Positions 23,950-32,909 of a DNA stretch of 64,000 nucleotides are shown here, one piece after another. Position 1 is the stretch's first letter, and each line of letters opens with the position of its first letter. The position numbers and the translations under genes are program-made. The DNA is from CALFMR01 sp035550595 (GTDB lineage Bacteria; Acidobacteriota; Vicinamibacteria; Vicinamibacterales; SCN-69-37), in NCBI GenBank assembly GCA_035550595.1, contig DASZOV010000079.1, positions 1-64,000 on the forward strand. The letters are read 5' to 3'. Under the pieces are notes generated by a model. That model had not been told where the DNA came from and did no database searches. It saw nothing but the letters and a program-made list of their open reading frames with translations.

Positions 23950-26667
23950 CTAGGTGTCGGCTCGCAAGGCGACGACCGGATCGACGCGCGAGGCGCGGCG
24001 TGCTGGAACGTACATCGCTACCAGCATCACGGCGGCCAGCGCCGCTGACACGGCCACGTATGTCAGGGGATCCATGGGGCTCACGCCGAACAGCAACGCA
24101 CGCATCACCTGGCAGATCGCGAGCGCCACACCGACGCCGAGCGCGATGCCGGTCATCGTCAGCCCAAGGCCGTGACGGAGCAGCATCGTTCGCACCTCTC
24201 CAATCTGCGCACCGAGCGCCATGCGGATGGCGATCTCCCGTTTGCGCTGTGCGGCGACGTACGCGGTGACACCGTAGAGTCCGACGAGACCGAGGAGCAA
24301 CGCCAGGGTCGCGCCGATGACCAGCATCGTCAGCGCGAAGGACGTTTGTGCCATCGACGCCCCACGAATCTCGTCGAGTGTCCGCACGTTCGCCAGCGGG
24401 AGGTTGGGATTCACTGACCAGACGGCTTCCTGGAGCTCGTGCAGAAAACCCGGCGAGCCAATCCGATCGCATCGGACGGCGTAGGACATCGTGCGAGACA
24501 CGAACGGCTGATCCAAGAATCGCGTTGCCGCCATCGGCCAGTAGGCGATCGTGGGCGCCGCTTTGTTCAACCCATCGTCGCGCTCGTTCCCGACCACCCC
24601 GATGACCTCCCGCCAGGGCTGGTTGGCGCTGACGCGGATGCGCTTGCCGATGGCATCCGCCGGATCCTTCCAGTACTCGCGGGCGAGCGACTCGGACACG
24701 ACCACGACGAGCGCGTCCTGATAAATGTCCGTCCATGTGATCAGGCGGCCAGCCAGCACCGGATCCCCGATCGTCTCGAAGTAACCCGGTGCGATGAATC
24801 GGTGGCGACGAAATCGACGATTCCGCGCGCTGGTCTCGGAAACGCCTTCGACGAAGATCGAACCGTTGAAATATGTGCCGTCCATCGTGATGGATGAGGC
24901 CAGGCCGACCGACTGCACGCCAGAGATCTGTCGCAGACGCTCGGCAATCTGCTCGTGTGTGCGTACCGTCTGCTCCATGCCGCTGACGAGCGTCTCGGGG
25001 ATCGACACGCGGAACGTCTGGACGTGTTCGGGATGCGTGAAGCCCGGCTCGACGTGACGCAACGCGACGAACGTGCGGACCATCAGGCCCGCCACCACCA
25101 GAAGCACGAGCGCCAGCGCCGTCTGCGCGACGACGAGCATGTTGCGCGTCCGGTGCCGTTCCGGCCCTTCGCTCCCGGCTCGGCCGCCTTCGTTCAGCGC
25201 TGTCAGGCTCGGCACCCCGAACTTGAGCACGGCCACCAGACCGAAGAGCAGTCCCGTGCCTATCGCGGTCGCGAGCGTGAACAGCAAGACGATGAGGTGG
25301 AGGCCGATCTCTTCGACGCGCGGTAGTCCCGACGGCGCCAGCCAGACGAGGAGTCCGATACCCGCACGGGCGAGGACCAGACCGACCACGCCGCCAGCGA
25401 GCCCGAGCGTCACGCATTCGGTGATGAGTCCACGCGCCAGCCGGCCTCGGCTCGCGCCGAGTGCTGATCGCACGGCGAGCTCGCGCCGGCGCGCTTCGGT
25501 CCGCACGAGAAAGAGATTCGCCACGTTGGCGCAGGCGGTCAACAGCACGATCCCCACCGTACCGAGCAGAATCCACAGCACGTGTCCAACGTCGCCGATC
25601 ACGTCCGCCGCCAGCGGACGAACATTGGGCCTCAGGCGTATCTCCTGTTCGCCGGCCCGCGCGGGGAACTGCGTGTACACCAGCGGAATCATGCGGGCCA
25701 CGTCGTCATTCGCCTGCGCGATCGTGACGCCAGCTTTCAGCCGAGCGATGGCGAAATAGCTGAAGCTCCCCAGGGAGGTGTCAGCGCGGTTGAGCCGCAA
25801 TGGCAGCAGCACCGCAGGTTTCCTGTCGAGGAACCTGAAGGACGAGGGCAGCACACCAATCACTTCGTACGGTTTGCTGTCGATGGTCACGGTTTGCCCG
25901 ACGATGTCTCCGGCGCCACCGAACCGTCGCTGCCAATAGCCGTACGTCAACATCGTCCGATCCGGACTACCAGGCGCGTCGTCTGTCTTAGTAAAGAGCC
26001 GGCCGAGCAGCGGCTGCACTTTCAGGATCGGGAGCGTGCCATCGGTGACGTACAGCGCTTGGACGCGTTCAGGCTCGCCGCGGCCCGTGATCGAGACATC
26101 GGGAAAGGGGACCCACAGGCCGACGTCCTCGAACACGCGGTTGTCGTCGCGATAGGTGAAGTAGGTCGCGGGGCTCTGCTGAAACTCGTCAAAGCCCAGC
26201 TCGGGCGCGACATGCCACATCGCGACCAGGCGATCCGGCTGGGGAAACGGCAGCGGCTTCAACAACACGCCATCGATCACACTGAACATGGCCGTCGTGG
26301 CGCCGATGCCGAGCCCCAGCGTCAGGATCGCCGCGGCCGCAAACCCAGGCTGCTTCCGGAACGTATGTACGGCATAGCGTAAGTCCCGCCAGAGATCGCT
26401 CGCCCAATGGCCAGTGGAAACGCCAGGCGTGACGGCCGGCGACTGCCGCGACTGTCTCAAGGGCGCCAGGTTCCGCGCGAGGACGTCCTCGCGCAGTTGA
26501 GCGAGCGCAAGCCGTGTGGCCTCGTCCTCGGAGGCCCCTTGAGCGATGAGCTCCCGCCAGCGATCCTCGAGATGCTGGGAGAGCTCCTCGATGATCTCGT
26601 CCTCGCGTGTCGGCGACAGATGCAGCGTCGTCAGGAGTGGGCGAATATGCGGCTTCCAGTCAGGCAT
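23950..26667 (-). CDS. ADOP-type ABC transporter permease (MacB/FtsX family)
   Basis: 905 residues. It starts with the permease-prefix segment (DEIIEELSQHLEDRWRELIAQGASEDEA), then the first MacB periplasmic core with its leading helix (GFAAAAILTLGLGIGATTAMFSVIDGVLLKPLPFP), a first FtsX domain (~370-500, ARRRELAVRSALGASRGRL) and a second core plus FtsX domain (~790-905, RKREIAIRMALGAQIGEVR). This duplicated layout without its own ATPase is the acidobacterial duplicated orphan permease type. The role is unclear; related proteins work in export or mechanotransmission with MacB-type ATPases. The padR gene upstream overlaps its start by eight bases, so they form one unit. Confidence 0.93.
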   Translation of the reverse strand: MPDWKPHIRPLLTTLHLSPTREDEIIEELSQHLEDRWRELIAQGASEDEATRLALAQLREDVLARNLAPLRQSRQSPAVTPGVSTGHWASDLWRDLRYAVHTFRKQPGFAAAAILTLGLGIGATTAMFSVIDGVLLKPLPFPQPDRLVAMWHVAPELGFDEFQQSPATYFTYRDDNRVFEDVGLWVPFPDVSITGRGEPERVQALYVTDGTLPILKVQPLLGRLFTKTDDAPGSPDRTMLTYGYWQRRFGGAGDIVGQTVTIDSKPYEVIGVLPSSFRFLDRKPAVLLPLRLNRADTSLGSFSYFAIARLKAGVTIAQANDDVARMIPLVYTQFPARAGEQEIRLRPNVRPLAADVIGDVGHVLWILLGTVGIVLLTACANVANLFLVRTEARRRELAVRSALGASRGRLARGLITECVTLGLAGGVVGLVLARAGIGLLVWLAPSGLPRVEEIGLHLIVLLFTLATAIGTGLLFGLVAVLKFGVPSLTALNEGGRAGSEGPERHRTRNMLVVAQTALALVLLVVAGLMVRTFVALRHVEPGFTHPEHVQTFRVSIPETLVSGMEQTVRTHEQIAERLRQISGVQSVGLASSITMDGTYFNGSIFVEGVSETSARNRRFRRHRFIAPGYFETIGDPVLAGRLITWTDIYQDALVVVVSESLAREYWKDPADAIGKRIRVSANQPWREVIGVVGNERDDGLNKAAPTIAYWPMAATRFLDQPFVSRTMSYAVRCDRIGSPGFLHELQEAVWSVNPNLPLANVRTLDEIRGASMAQTSFALTMLVIGATLALLLGLVGLYGVTAYVAAQRKREIAIRMALGAQIGEVRTMLLRHGLGLTMTGIALGVGVALAICQVMRALLFGVSPMDPLTYVAVSAALAAVMLVAMYVPARRASRVDPVVALRADT

Positions 26668-27013
26668 GTTCTCCTCGTGTGACCAGGCGCACCGCCTCGA
26701 CGAACTGGTCCCAGGTCTGGCGCTGCTGCGACAGCACGCGCCGACCAGTCGGCGTCAGTCGATAGAAGCGTCGCCGCCGTTCGCCCGCCTTTTCGACCCA
26801 CGTCCCTTTGATCCAACCGCGCTCCTCGAGCCGATAGAGCAAGGGGTAGAGCGAATCGAGGTGGAACACCAGCCGCCCGCCGGACTGCGCTTCGATCAGT
26901 TTGCCGAGCTCGTAGCCGTGGCGGGGGCGAGCTTCCAGGACGGACAGGAGCAGCAGTTCGGCAGCCCCCTTCTTCAGTTCGCGGTCGAGCGCGGCGACGT
27001 CTATGTCTGTCAT
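26660..27013 (-). CDS. PadR family transcriptional regulator
   Basis: 117 residues: winged helix with ELLLLSVLEARPRHGYELGKLIE, the recognition part LDSLYPLLYRLEERGWIKGTW and the wing RRRFYRLTPTGRRVL, followed by a short dimerisation helix. Its stop overlaps the ADOP permease start by eight bases. PadR/ADOP pairs are common in Acidobacteria, and the regulator probably represses its own operon. Confidence 0.93.
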   Translation of the reverse strand: MTDIDVAALDRELKKGAAELLLLSVLEARPRHGYELGKLIEAQSGGRLVFHLDSLYPLLYRLEERGWIKGTWVEKAGERRRRFYRLTPTGRRVLSQQRQTWDQFVEAVRLVTRGEHA

Positions 27014-27193
27014 AGGCAGATACTACACCATCAGACGAGACAACGGTCGCCTGGGTTGCCTCCGTCATGGAACGCCGTTCGGAGGAGGGGCCGGGCTCGC
27101 GGAAGAGATTGGCTGGTACCTACGCTGGCGACGTGGCGATCACGGCGGGTGTGGACGTCGCCTTGCCACCGCATCGAACTGCCGTGGCGTGTT

Positions 27194-27940
27194 CTAACCC
27201 TCCGCCAACACCTCCGTCGGCGACACGCGTGCCGCCCGGAGTGCCGGCACGAGGCACGCCGCCAGACACACCACGGCCATCGCCGCGGCGACGAGCGTGA
27301 TGACGCCAATCGGTAAGGGCGGCGTGTGAAACAACAGCGCCTGCATCGCTTTGCCGGACAGCCAGCTCCCCGCAACGCCCGCGAGCGATCCGATCGCGAG
27401 CAGGCGCACGCCGAACGCGCCGAACTGTGCGCAGACCTGCGCCGGCGTCGCACCGAGCGCCATGCGCACGCCGATCTCGCGCCGGCGCTGCGCGACGGCA
27501 TAGCTCAGCACGCCGTACGTGCCGATCGCCGTCAGCAGGAGCGCGATGCCCGCGAACATCGCCGCGAGGACGGCCGGCGATCGCCTCGTGACGAGGCTGT
27601 CGGCGACGCGCGCGTCCATCGATCGGACGTTGTTGACCGGCAGCTCCGGATCGATCGCCCGTACGACTTTCGCCAGCGTGGCCGCCAGTCGTTCCGGCTC
27701 CATCGTCGTACGCACGACGACGTAGATCGAGCTGTCGAACGACTCGTCGTAGGGATAGTAGACGGCACCGAGATGATCGTCCTCCGACAATGCCGCCTGC
27801 TTGACGGCCGCGACGACGCCGACGACGGTGAAGGCGTCTTCGGGGCGTCCCGGGGTGATCGAGCCACGAAAGAGCCGCTGCCCGATCGCCTGTCCGTCAG
27901 GCCAGTATCGCTTCGCGAAATCCTCGTAGTGCCGTGTCTC
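27194..27940 (-). pseudogene. Truncated ADOP permease, C-terminal quarter only
   Basis: The frame reads from just after an in-frame TAG (27941-27943): HYEDFAKRYWPDGQAIGQRLF, a typical MacB core segment, then TVVGVVAAVKQAALSEDDH..., VVRTTMEPERLAATL, and a complete last FtsX domain (AQRRREIGVRMALGATPAQV... VPALRAARVSPTEVLAEG). About 248 residues survive of a protein that should have 800-900. There is no sensible start codon and no regulator beside it, so it is almost surely a dead fragment left by deletion. The join lies near 27945. Confidence 0.8.
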
Positions 27941-28037
27941 CTAGTCTGTCAAGGAGAGTGCGGCCTGACGCGCGCGGCGCATCTCGCGTGCGCGCGCGGC
28001 AACATGACGAGCGGTGTGAGCGCTGGAGAGGTGGCCT

Positions 28038-29285
28038 ATGGCAAGCGAAGTGATACCGCGTCACTATAATCGCCAGATGAAGCGCGCGGGACTCTTGAAG
28101 CCTCGACTGGAACGGCTCCATCGCGTCCTGTCCGGATACGTCGAGCACGGCGACGTCCCGACGCTCGTCGCCTTGGTCAGCCGCAACGACGACGTCCACG
28201 TCGAGGCGCTCGGGACGATGGGCGTTGGCGACGCGAGGCCGGCGCAGCGGGACACGATCTTCCGCATCGCGTCGATCACCAAACCGGTGGCGGCCGTGGC
28301 GGCCATGATCCTGGTCGAAGAGTGCAAGCTGCGGCTCGACGACCCGATCGATCCGTGGATCCCGGAGATGGCGAACCGTCGCGTGCTGAAATCGATCGCC
28401 TCGGAGATCGATGACACCGTGCCGGCCGTGCGGCCGATCACGGTGCGCGACGTGTTCACGTCGCGCATGGGCTTCGGCAGTGTGATGGCGCTGCCGGATA
28501 CCTATCCCATCCAGAAGTACATCCGCGACTATCGCATTGGCGGCGATGGTCACCCACGGCCGGAAGGCCTGCCGACGATGGATGAATGGCTGCGGCGCCT
28601 CGGCTCGCTGCCGCTGATGGCGCAACCGGGTGAGCGCTGGCTGTACCACGTCAGCCTCGATCTGCTCGGCGCGCTCATCGCCCGCGTCTCGGGCCAGTCG
28701 CTGGGCGCGTTCATGCGGGCGCGTATCTTCGAGCCGCTGGGCATGAAGGACACGTCATTCCAGGTACCAGCCGAGAAGGCCGATCGGCTGCCCCCGGTGT
28801 ATGCCTCCAATCGTCAGTCCGGCACGCTCGAAGTGTTCGACGACGGCGGGAAGAACAGCCAGTGGTTGCAGCCGTACGCGTACGAGAGCGCGGCGGGTGG
28901 GCTGGCATCGACCGTTGATGACTATTTCGCGTTCAGTCGGATGTTGCTGAACAAGGGCCGCCATGGGCGTGAGCAGATCCTCTCGCGGGCGAGCGTCGAG
29001 CTCATGACGTCGGACCAGGTGACGCCCGAGGAGCGGGTCGGCATGGAGATCTTCTTCGGGCCGGCGTCGAGTTGGGGCTTTGGCATGGCCGTCAATACGA
29101 CGCGTCAAGAGATTTATCAGACGCCGGGCCGCTTCGGATGGGATGGCGGCTTCGGCACGTCGGCGTACACTGATCCGGCGGAAGGGCTGATCGGCATCCT
29201 ACTGACGCAACGGATGACGGACTCGCCGGAACCGTCACGCCTCTACACCGACTTCTGGACGCTGGCCTACGGCGCCATGGAATAG
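28038..29285 (+). CDS. Serine hydrolase, class C beta-lactamase-like (EstB-type)
   Basis: 415 residues. The catalytic Ser-x-x-Lys is in FRIASITKPVAA, and the Tyr motif is GERWLYHVSLDLLGALIARVSGQSL, the form seen in esterase-type members. GRFGWDGGFGTSAYTDP is the third, His/Gly-rich motif region. It hydrolyses an ester or peptide of unknown identity; no signal peptide is evident. The ATG at 28038 has a GGAGAGG site five bases before it; another ATG at 28077 would also give a complete domain. Confidence 0.9.
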   Translation: MASEVIPRHYNRQMKRAGLLKPRLERLHRVLSGYVEHGDVPTLVALVSRNDDVHVEALGTMGVGDARPAQRDTIFRIASITKPVAAVAAMILVEECKLRLDDPIDPWIPEMANRRVLKSIASEIDDTVPAVRPITVRDVFTSRMGFGSVMALPDTYPIQKYIRDYRIGGDGHPRPEGLPTMDEWLRRLGSLPLMAQPGERWLYHVSLDLLGALIARVSGQSLGAFMRARIFEPLGMKDTSFQVPAEKADRLPPVYASNRQSGTLEVFDDGGKNSQWLQPYAYESAAGGLASTVDDYFAFSRMLLNKGRHGREQILSRASVELMTSDQVTPEERVGMEIFFGPASSWGFGMAVNTTRQEIYQTPGRFGWDGGFGTSAYTDPAEGLIGILLTQRMTDSPEPSRLYTDFWTLAYGAME

Positions 29286-29318
29286 CCCGACGGCGTTTCT
29301 CAGCCTGCCCCAGACCGC

Positions 29319-29360
29319 ACGACGCCGTGTCGACTCGGAACGGAGTCGACACGGCGTCGT
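29319..29360. terminator. Bidirectional hairpin terminator between convergent genes
   Basis: A perfect 18-bp inverted repeat (ACGACGCCGTGTCGACTC, loop GGAACG, then its complement) lies 33 bases after the serine hydrolase stop and 14 bases past the stop of the convergent outer-membrane protein gene. It has no long T-tract, but its position and strength fit a shared terminator. Confidence 0.8.
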
Positions 29361-29374
29361 CGCTCTCGACGGCG

Positions 29375-29986
29375 TCACCGCATGGCGCGGATGATGACGC
29401 CGACATAGATCCGGTGTTCGTATCGCGTGTCCTGACCGAAAAATGACGGGGCGTCGTCTTTCGCCCGGACGCCGGTGAAGCGGTAGTCTCCGCGGATTCC
29501 CCACCGACCGTTCGGTGCATACCACTTGATTCCGCCGCCGACATTGCCGGTCAGGAACGTCTCCACGTCATTGACGCCGAGTTCCGCCCGCTCGAACATC
29601 GTCAGCCCGCCCACGCCGGCGGTGACGAACGGCATGACCGAGTGGCCGGTGTCCGCCGACAGCACGAGGTTTCCCGAGACGTTGAGCGTCATGGGCGTCT
29701 TCACATGCGACGTCGCGGCATTGAACGTGAGATCCTGCGCGATACCAGCCGTCCCGCTGGCTTCGCCTTCGATGCCGACGATGCGGTTGATGTTGTAGGC
29801 GAGCGCGCCGCCGTAGGTGTAGTCGCCGAAGTCCGGGCGTGAACCGTTCGACATGAAGTACGTCCCGCCCGCCGGGATGGCCGTCACCTCGAGCGTGCCG
29901 GGTCCGGGCGTCGTCTCCTGTGCGATAGCCGGCGTGGCGGCCATCAGCAGAAGTGCTCCAACATAAGTGCCAATCGTGCGAGTCAT
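29375..29986 (-). CDS. Outer-membrane beta-barrel protein
   Basis: 203 residues from the ATG at 29986, with a strong AGGAGGA site. A signal peptide (TYVGALLLMAATPAIAQ) is followed by alternating amphipathic strands (YGGALAYNINRIVGIEGEASG, VMPFVTAGVGGLTMFERAELG, NVGGGIKWYAPNGRWGIRGDYRFTGV) and an ending in YVGVIIRAMR, as in eight-stranded OmpA/OmpW-like barrels. It should reside in the outer membrane; no binding function can be inferred. It is followed by the hairpin at 29319-29360. Confidence 0.85.
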   Translation of the reverse strand: MTRTIGTYVGALLLMAATPAIAQETTPGPGTLEVTAIPAGGTYFMSNGSRPDFGDYTYGGALAYNINRIVGIEGEASGTAGIAQDLTFNAATSHVKTPMTLNVSGNLVLSADTGHSVMPFVTAGVGGLTMFERAELGVNDVETFLTGNVGGGIKWYAPNGRWGIRGDYRFTGVRAKDDAPSFFGQDTRYEHRIYVGVIIRAMR

Positions 29987-30045
29987 CGTGTTTCCTCCTG
30001 TGTAAAAAAGACGTAACGAGTTGTTTCGTTGTGATGGCCGGTGTC

Positions 30046-30489
30046 TCACGCACCGGTCGAGGACAGGCTGTTCGAGCGATCGAGTCCGATGGGAATCGTG
30101 ACGAGCGTCGACACGCCCAGCGCCGCCGCGAGTACGACCATCGAGATCACCGTGTCCGGCTTCGCGATCATCAGGAACACGACGGCCATACCGAATGTCC
30201 CGCGCACGCGCAACGAGATCCGACGGAGCGTGTCCGAGCGACGCGCGAGCGATCCGGCGGCCATCATCACGACGATCGCAGCGTAGGACGCGCGCATCCA
30301 GACGTGTCCGAGGACGCCAAATCGTGCGCCGAGATAGAAGCCGGCGATCACGGTCAACAGGACCCCGAGCGAGGAGATGCGCGACGTCGCCGCACTCGCC
30401 GACTCGCCGCCGAACCCTTCGAGCGCGAGGCCGGCGAACATCATCAGGACGCCGGTGATGTGAGCGAACAAGACCAAAGAGCGAATCAT
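30046..30489 (-). CDS. Integral membrane protein, DUF2269-like
   Basis: 147 residues with four predicted helices: LVLFAHITGVLMMFAGLALEG, SLGVLLTVIAGFYLGARFG, MRASYAAIVVMMAAGSLA and VISMVVLAAALGVSTLVTIPIG. It resembles small DUF2269-type proteins; no function can be given. Start at the ATG at 30489, with AAGGGA upstream; a longer frame upstream has no family character. Confidence 0.7.
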   Translation of the reverse strand: MIRSLVLFAHITGVLMMFAGLALEGFGGESASAATSRISSLGVLLTVIAGFYLGARFGVLGHVWMRASYAAIVVMMAAGSLARRSDTLRRISLRVRGTFGMAVVFLMIAKPDTVISMVVLAAALGVSTLVTIPIGLDRSNSLSSTGA

Positions 30490-30623
30490 GGGAATCCCTT
30501 CTTCCGCTGGCGAAGCCGGCCAGTGGCAGAGCCGCCGTTCACGTGGGACGAGCGCGCTCATCGAGGAAGACGGCTGCCTACGCCGGCGTGTGACAGCCAG
30601 CGGCGTGGCGGGTGAGGGCGGAT

Positions 30624-31655
30624 TCATCGCGCGGTCGTTCCACCAACAGCGCGCAGGATGATCGCGCGTGCTTGCCGTCCTTCGGGCGTCGGCAGTCCGG
30701 CATAGTTGTGTGGCTGGTCCCGTCGCAGATGGAGCTCGACCGGCACACCTGCCGCGCGCGCCTTGACGGCGAGATCGATGCAGTCGGGATAAAAGAGGTC
30801 GCGCGTGCCGGAGAAGACGATCATCGGCGCCAGCCCGCGGAAATCACCGTTCAGTGGACTGACGTACGGATGGGTGACGTCGAGGTCGCCGGCATAGAGA
30901 CGTCCCGCTTCACGCGCACCGGGAATATCATTGATGGGGTCACGCGCGGCGATCGCCACCTGCTCCGGACGGCTGACCGAGAAATCCCCTCCCGGCGAGA
31001 TCAGCACCAACGTGTTCGGCTGGCGAGAGCCGGAGTCGCGTAGCCATTGCGCAGCCGCCAGGCCCAACGCGGCGCCCGCTGAATTGCCGACGACCGTGAC
31101 CTTCGCCGGACCGGCCTCGTCGAGCAGCGTCCGCAACAGCGCGCCCGTGGCCGGCACGACATCCTTCGCGGTGCCGCGGGGCGCCAGCGGATAGATGGGG
31201 ACGACGCAACGAACACGAGCTTCACGGGTGAGATAGCCGACGATCCGCCAATGCGCGCGAACGATCTCGTTGACGTATCCGCCGCCGTGCAGGAACAGCA
31301 CGGAGTTGCGGACGTCGGGATAGGCGGACGGCGTCGTCTGATAGATAGGCCATCCCCCTTCATCTTTCCAAGTCACCTCGACGCCGCGGCCCAGGCCGGT
31401 CGGTTCATAGGAGGTCGGCCGCAATGCCAACTTGCGTACGTGCTCTTGTACGACCGCGGCGGACGCCATTCGCTGTTTGATGGGAAGACGCCGGAGGAGA
31501 GCGTTGATAAAGCGGCTCTGCCAGCTCGGCCCGCCATCGTCCGAGAGCCACTCCTGCGGCATTCCGCGGTCTTCCCGAACGTGTTGTGGTGATGCGATCC
31601 GCGCGACGCCCGCGGCTTCCGGCGCCACCGGTATGAGATCGATTCGAGCATTCAT
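30624..31655 (-). CDS. Alpha/beta hydrolase, hormone-sensitive lipase type
   Basis: 343 residues from the ATG at 31655. The oxyanion motif HGGG is in VLFLHGGGYVNEI, the nucleophile in VVGNSAGAALG (GxSxG), the acid in FSGTRDLFYPD and the catalytic His in DQPHNYAG. It probably hydrolyses short-chain esters. The first residues (MNARIDLIPV) copy the start of the CMD protein at 33387, and the promoter and leader are also alike: an ECF41-type promoter at 31681-31707 lies exactly as far from the ATG as in the CMD gene. So it is a likely member of the ECF41 regulon encoded divergently. Confidence 0.9.
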   Translation of the reverse strand: MNARIDLIPVAPEAAGVARIASPQHVREDRGMPQEWLSDDGGPSWQSRFINALLRRLPIKQRMASAAVVQEHVRKLALRPTSYEPTGLGRGVEVTWKDEGGWPIYQTTPSAYPDVRNSVLFLHGGGYVNEIVRAHWRIVGYLTREARVRCVVPIYPLAPRGTAKDVVPATGALLRTLLDEAGPAKVTVVGNSAGAALGLAAAQWLRDSGSRQPNTLVLISPGGDFSVSRPEQVAIAARDPINDIPGAREAGRLYAGDLDVTHPYVSPLNGDFRGLAPMIVFSGTRDLFYPDCIDLAVKARAAGVPVELHLRRDQPHNYAGLPTPEGRQARAIILRAVGGTTAR

Positions 31656-31680
31656 GATGTCTTCTGCCTCCATCGATCAG

Positions 31681-31707
31681 GACGAGAGCGGGAATGGTCC
31701 TGTGACG
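31681..31707 (-). promoter_or_regulatory. ECF41-type promoter for the alpha/beta hydrolase gene
   Basis: Minus strand: CGTCACA, 16 bases, CGTC. This differs by one base from the TGTCACA/CGTC motif known for ECF41 sigma factors. The CGTC box begins 26 bases before the ATG, followed by a GGAGG ribosome site. Confidence 0.6.
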
Positions 31708-31776
31708 TCCGCCTTCGTTCCCCGTCGATCGCTGCGGAGGCTTCGGCGAGACTGGTTTCCGGATGAGGCACGGGGC

Positions 31777-31803
31777 TGTCACAAACAGCCGGGGCCACTC
31801 GTC
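31777..31803 (+). promoter_or_regulatory. ECF41-type promoter for the sigma gene (autoregulation)
   Basis: TGTCACA (31777-31783), 16 bases, CGTC (31800-31803), an exact match to the motif known for ECF41 sigma factors, 36 bases before the ATG of the ECF41 gene. Confidence 0.75.
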
Positions 31804-31839
31804 TAGAAGGGGAGCGGGAGTGGAGGAGGGATCCGAGTC

Positions 31840-32715
31840 ATGGCCGCAACGGAGTGGGACGGACCAGCGTTCGAGGCGCATCGGCCGCTGTTGTTCTCGA
31901 TTGCGTACCGGATGCTGGGCAGCGCCAGCGAAGCCGAAGATGTCCTCCAGGACGCATGGCTCCGCGCGCGTCAGGATGAATCCGCCGATGTCCGTTCACC
32001 TCGCGCCTATCTCACGACCATCGTCACGCGGCTGTGCATCGACCATCTGCGCAGCGCCGAGCGGACGCGCATGGTGTATCCAGGTCCATGGCTGCCCGAG
32101 CCGTTGGCCGAGTCCAATCAGGAATCCGTCGAGCTCGCCTCGTCGATGACGACGGCCTTCCTCGTCCTGCTGGAGCAGCTCGCGCCAATCGAGCGCGCCG
32201 TCTTCCTGCTGCGTGAGGTGTTCGAGCTCGACTTCGACGACATCGCGAAGAGCGTCGACAAGAGCGAGGCGAATACGCGGCAGATTCTCACGCGCGCGCG
32301 CCGTCGGCTGCGCGAGTCGCGTCCGCGTTTCACCGCGTCACGGCATGAGTCGGAGGCGGTCGTGCGGCGCTTCCGCGACGCGTGTGTCACCGGCAACCTG
32401 CAGGAGTTGCTGGCCGTGTTGCACGCCGACGCGGAGCTCGTCGCCGATGGCGGCGGCAAGGCGCTCGCGGCCACGCGTCCCGTGATCGGCGCGGATCGCA
32501 TCGCCGCGTTCGTGATCACCCTCGTTGGCAAGGTGCGCTGGGCGGAGTCGACCCCGGAGATCGTCACGATCAACGGCACGCCGGGCCTGTTCCTGTCCCA
32601 TCCCACCCTCGGCAACAGCACGTACTCGTTCGACATCATCGACGACCGCATTCGTGCGATCTACGTCGTGCGCAACCCCGACAAGCTGCGCGGGTTCCTC
32701 GCGCGCGTGGACTGA
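31840..32715 (+). CDS. sigJ: ECF41 RNA polymerase sigma factor (SigJ-like) with SnoaL-like C-terminal domain
   Basis: 291 residues. Region 2 (LLFSIAYRMLGSASEAEDVLQDAWLRAR) and region 4 (LAPIERAVFLLREVFELDFDDIA..., NTRQILTRARRRLRE) are followed by an NTF2/SnoaL-like extension (~175-291) carrying both hallmarks of group ECF41: DGGGK and, near the end, NPDKL. In this group no anti-sigma factor is used; the C-terminal domain itself controls activity. A consensus ECF41 promoter precedes it, and the two flanking genes (hydrolase and CMD) have related promoters. Confidence 0.95.
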   Translation: MAATEWDGPAFEAHRPLLFSIAYRMLGSASEAEDVLQDAWLRARQDESADVRSPRAYLTTIVTRLCIDHLRSAERTRMVYPGPWLPEPLAESNQESVELASSMTTAFLVLLEQLAPIERAVFLLREVFELDFDDIAKSVDKSEANTRQILTRARRRLRESRPRFTASRHESEAVVRRFRDACVTGNLQELLAVLHADAELVADGGGKALAATRPVIGADRIAAFVITLVGKVRWAESTPEIVTINGTPGLFLSHPTLGNSTYSFDIIDDRIRAIYVVRNPDKLRGFLARVD

Positions 32716-32795
32716 ACAACGAGACGACGGCGGTCTCCTCGGCCGCGGGCTCCAGGGCATCGCTGTCGCGCCCCGAGCCCGGTGTGGCGTTGCGG

Positions 32796-32909
32796 CTAGG
32801 CCTGGATGAGACCAAGCTGTTTCATCTGGGAGAAGACGTCGACGATGCCCCAGATCTCGGCGATCCGACCATCGACGAAGCGGAGGATGAAGACCTCGGC
32901 GTTGTCATC
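32796..32909 (-). pseudogene. SnoaL-like protein remnant, last ~37 codons
   Basis: Minus strand frame: DDNAEVFILRFVDGRIAEIW then GIVDVFSQMKQLGLIQA and a TAG (32796-32798). This is the usual C-terminus of SnoaL-like polyketide-cyclase/ester-cyclase proteins. An in-frame stop lies just upstream, within the end of the CMD gene, so nothing longer can be encoded. It is a leftover of a gene whose front was lost, perhaps a third member of this regulon. Confidence 0.6.

Noticed and set aside
23677..23953. Plus-strand frames between the DJ-1 and ADOP genes
   Set aside because: Arg-rich composition, no ribosome site and no family features.
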